A stretch of DNA of 5,031 nt from contig JAFIHQ010000174.1 in the NCBI GenBank assembly GCA_017849315.1, positions 1-5,031 of the forward strand, written 5' to 3'. A program made the translations under genes and the position numbers. Source of the DNA: Treponema sp. (GTDB lineage Bacteria > Spirochaetota > Spirochaetia > Treponematales > Rectinemataceae). The notes below the pieces were generated by a model, which saw only the letters and a list, made by a program, of their open reading frames with translations, ran no database searches and was not told where the DNA came from. This document shows positions 1 to 4,256 of this stretch, piece by piece. Each line of letters begins with the position of its first letter. The stretch's first letter is position 1.

Positions 1-219
1 GCGAGCCCAGTCCAGGACCTTGCGATAAATAAAGACAGTAACAACGATACTCGCAACGAATCCGACCATGGCCGCCCAAACGATGGCATTTTGCGGAAGC
101 CGTGGTGCCAAGGTAACCGAGTACAGCCACATAAGGGCAATGAACAGCAATGCCGTCACCACTACATTGAGAATAGTGGCAACTATGGTAAAAAGAAAAA
201 CGTTGGTCTTCTTAGACAT
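1..219 (-). CDS. Small integral membrane protein, C-terminus cut off by window edge
   Basis: I do not recognise this family. The frame opens with ATG at 219 and runs without a stop for 73 codons to the left edge, so the C-terminus is missing. A Shine-Dalgarno sequence (AGAGGA) lies about 7 nt upstream of the ATG. The protein begins MSKKTNVF. Hydrophobic segments lie at about residues 6-33 and 43-64, followed by a basic YRK stretch, so at least two membrane helices with a positively charged N-terminal end are visible. It starts only 27 bp after the lspA stop codon, so it is very probably the third gene of the nif3-like/lspA operon. A link to membrane or lipoprotein biology is suggested by position alone. 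Confidence 0.75.
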   Translation of the reverse strand, partial: MSKKTNVFLFTIVATILNVVVTALLFIALMWLYSVTLAPRLPQNAIVWAAMVGFVASIVVTVFIYRKVLDWAR

Positions 220-246
220 GCTTGTATCCTCTCTTTGGGCCAATCT

Positions 247-804
247 TCATGTGCGCTTTTTGTCAGTCTCGACGTTCCAGAAGAAGCCGCTCAAAATGAG
301 CAATATCGCTCCCACCGTTACCGAGGCATCCGCCACATTGAAGGTCGGAAAACGCTCAAAACCCAGGAAGCCGTGCATAGCAACCGATACAAAGTCCACA
401 ACGCCGTCTGGCCGGAAGATCCGATCCACCAAGTTTCCGAGCCCCCCTCCCACGATTGCCGCAATGGCCCAGCGCTGGAAACCGGTCAGTGTCTTGCTGC
501 GCACACAATAGACAACAGCAAATACGATAAACGCCAAAGGCAAGACGATAAAGAGCACCACACGGAGCACGTTGGACAGCGCATCACCAATCGAAAATGC
601 AATACCGAGGTTGCGTGTGTTCACGATCCACAAGAAATCATTGAAAAGGCGAACTCCAATACTGTCAAGCGGAATTGTGTTGGCAATGATGGCTTTTGAA
701 ATCTGGTCCAGCAACACGAGGACACCGCTCAAAACAAAAGGTATGTAACGTTCCCTCCTTGTGTCGACCTGCACTTTTTCCGATTGTTTTTTCTCTTCGC
801 TCAT
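247..804 (-). CDS. lspA: Lipoprotein signal peptidase (signal peptidase II)
   Basis: LspA is the aspartic protease of the cytoplasmic membrane that removes signal peptides from diacylglyceryl-modified prolipoproteins. The product has 185 residues. Family motifs appear in order: LDQISK (32-37), NLGIAF (65-70), GNLVDR (123-128) with catalytic Asp127, VVDF (135-138) with catalytic Asp137, and FNVADASVTVG (155-165). Four hydrophobic segments, at about 22-42, 54-72, 80-100 and 158-176, match the four-helix family fold. The N-terminus has a charged extension of about 20 residues (SEEKKQSEK and so on). I start at ATG 804 rather than GTG 810, because GGAG lies 5 nt before the ATG and overlaps the GTG. 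It lies 53 bp downstream of the Nif3-like gene and 27 bp upstream of a small membrane-protein gene, which indicates co-transcription. Both catalytic aspartates are present, so it should be active. Confidence 0.96.
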   Translation of the reverse strand: MSEEKKQSEKVQVDTRRERYIPFVLSGVLVLLDQISKAIIANTIPLDSIGVRLFNDFLWIVNTRNLGIAFSIGDALSNVLRVVLFIVLPLAFIVFAVVYCVRSKTLTGFQRWAIAAIVGGGLGNLVDRIFRPDGVVDFVSVAMHGFLGFERFPTFNVADASVTVGAILLILSGFFWNVETDKKRT

Positions 805-835
805 GTTCACTCCATTTGGTGAATTCAGGTTTGGG

Positions 836-854
836 AGGCTGGCAGCATCAGCCT
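836..854 (-). other. Intercistronic hairpin between the nif3-like gene and lspA
   Basis: A 6-bp inverted repeat, AGGCTG/CAGCCT with a 7-nt loop, lies just after the Nif3-like stop codon. No T-run follows on the minus strand, so it is not a convincing intrinsic terminator. It could mark an mRNA processing or stability site between the two genes, or be chance. Confidence 0.3.
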
Positions 855-857
855 GCT

Positions 858-1634
858 TTACAGACCAGTCGGAAGATCGATGAACACTGTCTCAATGCCA
901 GCTTCCGCCGCAAGTTTTCTGGCAACCGCCTTGACGCCCCACACTTCAGTTGCGTAGTGGCCGGCAGCCACAAAATTGAGTTTGTTCTCCACAACGTAGT
1001 GGTACATCGAATGGGACGGTTCGCCTGTTAGGTAGAGGTCGATGTCGGTGCCGAAAGCCTCTGTCACTTCGGACGCAGCTCCCCCTGAAACGATGGCAAC
1101 TCGGCTCACTTTTTCTTTGCCTGCGGCGATCACTGAAAGCGGTTTTGAATTGTCGGGCAAGATCTTGCTCACAATTTGTGCAATGGTAAGCGGTGTTTCC
1201 AGCACACCAGCCACGCCGATGGCGACGCCATGATACACGCCGTAGGGCTTGCGTTCCTGTAATGAAAGCAAGTCGGCCAAAACGGCATTGTTGCCGACAA
1301 CAGGGTTCATATCCAAAGGCAGGTGACAACCATAGAGGGCGATGTCGTTATCCACGAGTAGGCGGATGCGTTCGAGGAGAACCCCTTCGATACGCAAGGG
1401 TTTGCCCCAAAAGAGGCCATGGTGCACAAAAAGCAGGTTTGCGCCGAGTTCTTTGGCTCGGCGAATGGACTCGAGGCAGGCATCCACCGCAAAGCCGACT
1501 TTTGTGATAGGTTCGTTTGAGCGGCCGACCTGAATGCCGTTGAGGGAATCGTCGGTATTGGCAAGGGCGTCAATGGTCAGGAAAGATCTGCACCAGGTAT
1601 CGAATTGTTGGATATTCCAAGTCTGGTTGTTCAT
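858..1634 (-). CDS. Nif3/YbgI-family dinuclear metal-centre protein
   Basis: The product has 258 residues, close to the roughly 250 usual for the YbgI branch. These proteins form hexameric rings with a two-metal site in each subunit; databases often label them GTP cyclohydrolase 1 type 2, but the physiological role is not settled. All expected metal ligands are visible: HHG (71-73), YGCHLPLD (101-108) giving His104 and Asp108, and GHYATE (225-230) giving His226 and Glu230. The family start region is visible as DSLNGIQVG (29-37). I start at ATG 1634 because the family aligns from there. The frame stays open to an ATG at 1742, but the extra 36 residues do not resemble the family and overlap a set of hairpins. 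There is no clear Shine-Dalgarno sequence at 1634. A -10-like TATACT lies 7 nt upstream of the ATG, so initiation may be unusual. It is the first gene of the operon with lspA. Confidence 0.92.
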   Translation of the reverse strand: MNNQTWNIQQFDTWCRSFLTIDALANTDDSLNGIQVGRSNEPITKVGFAVDACLESIRRAKELGANLLFVHHGLFWGKPLRIEGVLLERIRLLVDNDIALYGCHLPLDMNPVVGNNAVLADLLSLQERKPYGVYHGVAIGVAGVLETPLTIAQIVSKILPDNSKPLSVIAAGKEKVSRVAIVSGGAASEVTEAFGTDIDLYLTGEPSHSMYHYVVENKLNFVAAGHYATEVWGVKAVARKLAAEAGIETVFIDLPTGL

Positions 1635-1646
1635 GAAATTGAGTAT

Positions 1647-1690
1647 AAAAGAAAAGAGCCTTCCATGGAAGGAGGCGTACCATGGAAGGC
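1647..1690 (-). terminator. Terminator-like hairpin (possible attenuator) ahead of the nif3-like gene
   Basis: Read on the minus strand, a perfect 11-bp stem (GCCTTCCATGG at 1690-1680 with CCATGGAAGGC at 1668-1658) closes an 11-nt loop and is followed directly by TCTTTTCTTTT (1657-1647). This is the layout of an intrinsic terminator. It ends 12 nt before the chosen ATG of the Nif3-like gene, and no minus-strand gene upstream obviously needs terminating. An attenuator or the end of a short leader RNA is therefore the likelier reading. On the plus strand no T-run follows, so it is directional. Chance pairing is unlikely for 11 bp, but function is inferred. Confidence 0.55.
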
Positions 1691-1694
1691 CCAA

Positions 1695-1742
1695 GACAGC
1701 AACGCTGTCAAAAAAGGAAATATGCCGTTTCGCTGTCGGCAT
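1695..1742 (-). promoter_or_regulatory. Two tandem hairpins in the leader of the nif3-like gene
   Basis: On the minus strand ATGCCG (1742-1737) pairs with CGGCAT (1727-1722) around a 9-nt loop. GACAGC (1709-1704) pairs with GCTGTC (1700-1695) around a GTT loop. The heptamer GACAGCG occurs twice, in the loop of the first hairpin and in the 5' arm of the second. Either copy could pair with the single GCTGTC, giving mutually exclusive folds. The terminator-like hairpin follows within 5 nt. This arrangement suits a cis-acting switch, but no known riboswitch class is recognised. Confidence 0.4.
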
Positions 1743-1766
1743 GTTACCTACTCATTAAGTGACTAG

Positions 1767-1796
1767 AAGGTACCTCAAAATGGTCCAGATTGTCAA
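1767..1796 (-). promoter_or_regulatory. Candidate promoter for the nif3-like/lspA operon
   Basis: A perfect -35 box TTGACA (1796-1791) is followed after 18 bp by TACCTT (1772-1767), which keeps the first two bases and last base of TATAAT. Transcription would begin near 1760 and give a leader of about 125 nt containing the three hairpins. The -35 is strong and the -10 is weak. Confidence 0.4.
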
Positions 1797-1806
1797 GTGA
1801 AGATGA

Positions 1807-1818
1807 ATGAAATTTCAT
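1807..1818. promoter_or_regulatory. Perfect 12-bp palindrome, operator candidate
   Basis: ATGAAATTTCAT is a perfect palindrome between the divergent promoters, next to a second loosely symmetric stretch (TCATGAAAATTTATGA, 1815-1830). Its place just upstream of a -10 box at 1848 would suit a dimeric regulator. The stretch is AT-rich, so chance cannot be excluded. Confidence 0.3.
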
Positions 1819-1824
1819 GAAAAT

Positions 1825-1853
1825 TTATGAGTCTTTCGCATTGCGTTTATAAT
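1825..1853 (+). promoter_or_regulatory. Weak upstream promoter candidate for the MotA-like/FliG-like pair
   Basis: A perfect -10 TATAAT (1848-1853) sits 17 bp after TTATGA (1825-1830), which matches TTGACA at three of six positions. Transcription would start near 1860 and leave about 110 nt of leader. It is weaker overall than the promoter at 1918-1946. Confidence 0.3.
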
Positions 1854-1917
1854 TACGCAGCATACCGCAAAATTCCATGGCAAAAACTCCAGCCCTGCGC
1901 GAACGTGGACCCGAACC

Positions 1918-1946
1918 TTGCCTTGTGCCGAAATCAGGCATATAGT
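1918..1946 (+). promoter_or_regulatory. Likely sigma70-type promoter for the MotA-like/FliG-like pair
   Basis: TTGCCT (1918-1923, four of six matches to TTGACA) is followed after exactly 17 bp by TATAGT (1941-1946, five of six matches to TATAAT). The predicted start near 1953 leaves a leader of about 17 nt that contains the ribosome binding site AGAGGG (1959-1964). No flagellar sigma28-type boxes were noticed here. Confidence 0.5.
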
Positions 1947-1969
1947 TTGTTTACTAGAAGAGGGTACCC

Positions 1970-2395
1970 ATGATCTATTGGAATGCCGGTCTTGCAAGGC
2001 GAATGGCCTGTTCGGACGACGATAAGGCCACTCTGCCCTTCTTAATCCGTGACCTCCTCGCGCTCGCAACAAAGGCACAGCAGGAGGGTATCCGTTCGGT
2101 GCAAGGAGAACCAGTCGTGGCGAAAAACGACATCCTCGTTTTCGGCTTCCGGCTGCTTTCCGAAGGCATGGCCTTGGAAGCGTTTGAAGAAATCCTTGCT
2201 GTTCTGCTCATCACCGGAGACAAGTCGGGTTTTGATTTCTTAAAGCAGTGCCTTTTTGCGGAGACGCTTTTGTCTATCGCTGCAGGCGACACCATCGACA
2301 TAACCCTGCGCAAACTTGCACCTTATTGCGGCGTTGAAAAGGCAATCAGTCTCCTAACCATCCTTGAAGAAGAGAATCTGCCAGGTAAGTCATGA
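1970..2395 (+). CDS. MotA cytoplasmic-domain-like protein without membrane helices
   Basis: The product has 141 residues and no membrane segment or signal peptide. Residues of about 24-80 resemble the cytoplasmic region of flagellar stator protein MotA: a helix of the form IRDLLALATKAQQEG (26-40), where MotA has a similar LLxLxxKAxxEG helix, then DILVFGFRLLSEGMALEAFEEIL (54-75 region), like MotA's FLRKGLxLLxDGxDPExIxEIL. MotA normally has four membrane helices and about 250-290 residues; none of the helices is present. By manual alignment, the two charged MotA positions that contact FliG in E. coli (Arg90 and Glu98) both fall on Gln here. Start ATG 1970 has GAGGG 5 nt upstream. The gene overlaps the next one by 4 bp (ATGA), so the products are probably made together. 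Homology is judged by eye; a FliG-like or unrelated helical repeat protein is the alternative. Confidence 0.7.
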   Translation: MIYWNAGLARRMACSDDDKATLPFLIRDLLALATKAQQEGIRSVQGEPVVAKNDILVFGFRLLSEGMALEAFEEILAVLLITGDKSGFDFLKQCLFAETLLSIAAGDTIDITLRKLAPYCGVEKAISLLTILEEENLPGKS

Positions 2396-3537
2396 TACTC
2401 AATACCATTTCGAACTTTTACGACCAGTTCCGGGCCCGCAGCGCCAATCTTGACTATCACGAGCGCGACATTCTCTTGGACGAGGCGAAGCGTTTTGTAC
2501 ATATCATTATAAAAACAAGAAATGGAGACAAACAGGCGCTGCCTTCTGCAATCAAAGAGGAAAAACGCAAGCCCCTGCGGTTTGCATACTCGCTCATCGT
2601 AGCTTCGACCTCGCCTGCGTATATTCGACAGGCATTCCACGCCGCCGGGCTAACAGCCACACGTGACCAGGCAGAGCGCTGCGAAATCGAGATGCTCATC
2701 GTGGGCACGGAGCTCGCGCTTAAGAATGCTCACCCAATTGTCATCATGCAAACGATGGCAGCATTTCTTGGCTTCTCGGTTTTCGATGCGACGCACGACT
2801 GGCTCATCGAGCAGCTCCAAACAAACACCAGGTCGGAAGAACTCATTCTGCCGGGCGACCTTCCGGAGATCATTTTGAATGGCGAAAAATCCGATGGCGA
2901 AATTGCGCGTGCGGTACGCATGGCAGGCCCGGATTTGGCCGCGGCAACGTTTTCTGGTTGCCCAAACGAGGTTATCGACTACATAAAATCGGTATGTTTT
3001 GACGATCTCGGCTCAGTTTTGTTCGATGACAATATCGACGATGCGCGCCGAAGAATGTCATCTGACGAAATTGCAGATGCGCAGAACGCGTTTTACGAAC
3101 TTCTTGAATCGTTCAGCTCGAATACAGGAAATACAAAGATCATTGCTCATGAGGAAGCTGAAGAGGTACGCGGGCCTAAGGTGGACGAGTCTCTTGTTTC
3201 AGATGTGAGCAACCGTATCCTGGAGTTGGACGACAAGGTGCTCAAGTCGGTGCTGGCCAGTTTGAGCCCCAAGACGATTGCCTCTCTTGTACAGATGATG
3301 CAGCCAATGGCGCACGACCGCGTTTTTTCGACTATTCCATCCGGGCGGGAGAAGAAAGTGCTGGACGCCATAGAGGGGTCGGCCCCACTCAATCAGGTGG
3401 AGCTTACCAGGACTGCACAGCTTTTTGCCCAAAAAGTCCTGTCCACCGTGTCTCCGCACAGTAAGTCGCTCCAAAAACCACTTGAGTTGCCCACGAAAGT
3501 GCGCCAACTTTTGAGTTCGATCCTGGGGCGTGAATAG
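2392..3537 (+). CDS. FliG-like motor protein with two ARM modules and a MotA-like N-terminal part
   Basis: The product has 381 residues, against about 335-345 for normal FliG, and is predicted soluble. FliG is the rotor protein of the flagellar switch that meets MotA. Residues of about 63-142 contain CEIEMLIVGTELALKNAHPI (97-116) and resemble the MotA-like stretch of the preceding gene's product. Residues 155-242 form a first FliG middle/C-like module, with MAGPDLAAATFSGCPNEV (177-194) and SSDEIADAQNAFYELL (223-238). Residues 270-355 form a second, with ILELDDK (276-282) where FliG has LLDDR, and VELTRTAQLFAQKVL (336-350) where FliG has VEEAQQKIV. The N-terminal FliF-binding domain, the EHPQ motif and the glycine linker were not found, so it is not a standard FliG. 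Start ATG overlaps the previous stop, with AGG 6 nt upstream. Spirochaetes often carry two FliG proteins (FliG1, FliG2); this may be a FliG1-type or a separate paralogue. Confidence 0.75.
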   Translation: MILNTISNFYDQFRARSANLDYHERDILLDEAKRFVHIIIKTRNGDKQALPSAIKEEKRKPLRFAYSLIVASTSPAYIRQAFHAAGLTATRDQAERCEIEMLIVGTELALKNAHPIVIMQTMAAFLGFSVFDATHDWLIEQLQTNTRSEELILPGDLPEIILNGEKSDGEIARAVRMAGPDLAAATFSGCPNEVIDYIKSVCFDDLGSVLFDDNIDDARRRMSSDEIADAQNAFYELLESFSSNTGNTKIIAHEEAEEVRGPKVDESLVSDVSNRILELDDKVLKSVLASLSPKTIASLVQMMQPMAHDRVFSTIPSGREKKVLDAIEGSAPLNQVELTRTAQLFAQKVLSTVSPHSKSLQKPLELPTKVRQLLSSILGRE

Positions 3538-3546
3538 CTGGAACTC

Positions 3547-3564
3547 GCGGCCACTCTGGCCCGC
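3547..3564. terminator. GC-rich hairpin between convergent genes, weak terminator candidate
   Basis: GCGGCCA (3547-3553) pairs with TGGCCCGC (3557-3564) with one bulged C and a CTC loop, starting 9 nt after the FliG-like stop codon. It lies between converging transcripts, where a terminator is expected. No T-run follows closely on either strand; on the plus strand the T-rich stretch comes only at 3605-3623. Termination is therefore not assured. Confidence 0.3.
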
Positions 3565-3598
3565 TTGCGGCGCCCTAATAACTCAACACCATGGCCAG

Positions 3599-3754
3599 TC
3601 AGGCGTTTTTCTTTCTGTTTCTCTTGATGAGCGTCCCTATCACCACACCAAGAACGATCATAACGGGGAGCATAATTCTCATATCGATCTTGAAGAGATA
3701 CACAAAAAGGGATCCGAGTATCAAACCGACTATTCCAAAAAGCAGTTGTAACAT
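3599..3754 (-). CDS. 51-residue membrane protein
   Basis: A small gene encoding 51 residues: MLQLLFGIVGLILGSLFVYL, a short polar turn (FKIDMR, 21-26), a second hydrophobic stretch of about 27-42, then a strongly basic tail (KRNRKKNA). This predicts two membrane helices in a hairpin with the basic tail in the cytoplasm. An excellent ribosome binding site, GGAGG, lies 7 nt before ATG 3754, which is the main reason to accept so short a frame. It begins 18 bp after the stop of the DUF4180 gene on the same strand, so the two are likely co-transcribed and perhaps act together. I do not recognise a family and assign no function. No cysteine is present, so it is not a lipoprotein. Confidence 0.8.
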   Translation of the reverse strand: MLQLLFGIVGLILGSLFVYLFKIDMRIMLPVMIVLGVVIGTLIKRNRKKNA

Positions 3755-3772
3755 GGCGTTACCTCCAAAGTT

Positions 3773-4135
3773 TTACCGCAACATAGCGACACCTTCTTCC
3801 AGGGTCGCGACGAACACAACCTTGCCGGTCCGGTTGCTCTCGTAGATAAAGTCACGAAGGTTTTTCCTTGTAATCGCTGCAAAATCGCCAAGAATGATAA
3901 GGCGCTTGTCGTAGGTTGAGAGTTTTTGCAGGATTTCGCCTGCGACGCCGGTTTTAAGGTCGTAGAAACTGTCGGCAAAGTCGGATTTGTGAAGCGTGAT
4001 GGTGTCGGCGCCAGCATTCATCATAAGGTCGAGAAAATCCGAGGCAGTCTTGAGTGGCACTTCCAGCTTCGGATATACCGCGACTGCGCCTTTTGGGGTA
4101 TGAATAATCGTCTTTTCTGTACCTTCACTATGCAT
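3773..4135 (-). CDS. DUF4180 domain protein
   Basis: The 120 residues match the DUF4180 family over nearly the whole length. Recognisable blocks are FYDLKTGVAGEILQK (57-71), KRLIILGDF (77-85), KNLRDFIYESNRTG (91-104) and a final FVATLEEGVAMLR (108-120). The family is small, single-domain and cytoplasmic, with no established biochemical role that I know of; its alternating strands and helices recall small regulatory or sensor folds. No membrane segment is seen. AAGG lies 8 nt before ATG 4135, with a second AGGA closer in. The gene lies 115 bp downstream of the iron-sulfur flavoprotein-like gene on the same strand, and a tandem 13-bp repeat sits in that gap. A 51-residue membrane-protein gene follows after 18 bp. 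Family call is firm; function is unknown. Confidence 0.88.
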   Translation of the reverse strand: MHSEGTEKTIIHTPKGAVAVYPKLEVPLKTASDFLDLMMNAGADTITLHKSDFADSFYDLKTGVAGEILQKLSTYDKRLIILGDFAAITRKNLRDFIYESNRTGKVVFVATLEEGVAMLR

Positions 4136-4183
4136 GATTCCTGCCTTAAAATTAAGCTTCCTGATTGCCGGACCTGTGCGGCC

Positions 4184-4209
4184 CCAGCGACAATAACCAG
4201 GGACAATAA
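4184..4209. repeat. Tandem 13-bp repeat upstream of the DUF4180 gene
   Basis: CCAGCGACAATAA (4184-4196) is followed immediately by CCAGGGACAATAA (4197-4209), identical at 12 of 13 positions. It ends 49 bp upstream of the DUF4180 start codon. It could be a pair of binding sites for a regulator or a recent slippage duplication. No clear -35/-10 pair was found beside it. Confidence 0.6.
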
Positions 4210-4232
4210 TTGGAGAAAAAGCAAATCAGAGA

Positions 4233-4256
4233 TAGCCAGATTAGCCTAAATTAGCC
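4233..4256. repeat. Three TAGCC repeats spaced 9-10 bp
   Basis: TAGCC occurs at 4233, 4242 and 4252, the last two copies being TTAGCC. The last copy contains the stop codon of the upstream gene (GGC TAA on the minus strand). Spacing near one helical turn could suit a DNA-binding protein. The repeats are very short, so this is a weak call. Confidence 0.25.

Noticed and set aside
91..699. Open plus-strand frame of 202 codons across the lspA region
   Set aside because: It lies antisense to lspA, whose catalytic motifs are all clear; its product is rich in His, Gln, Asn and Arg with no domain, as expected of a shadow frame.
1706..1711. Second TTGACA box on the minus strand as a promoter for the nif3-like gene
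   Set aside because: No acceptable -10 box lies 16-19 bp downstream; the hexamer is part of a hairpin arm.
1918..1950. Riboswitch-like stem TGCCT/AGGCA before the MotA-like gene
   Set aside because: It has only 5 bp and a 12-nt loop, and it lies upstream of the predicted transcription start, so it would not be in the mRNA.
2392..3537. Ordinary fliG assignment for the second motor-like gene
   Set aside because: The N-terminal FliF-binding domain, EHPQ motif and glycine linker are absent and the protein is longer than usual, so no gene symbol was given.
3595..3625. Intrinsic terminator for the FliG-like gene made from GCCAGTCAGGC and the following T-rich run
   Set aside because: The stem is only 3 bp, too weak to call; the T-rich run is the end of the small membrane-protein gene on the other strand.
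4021..4224. Minus-strand frame whose product begins with a signal-peptide-like stretch (MLFLQLLSLVIVAGAA)
   Set aside because: It overlaps the DUF4180 gene in another frame, its later part looks non-coding (basic, no pattern), and no good ribosome binding site precedes it.
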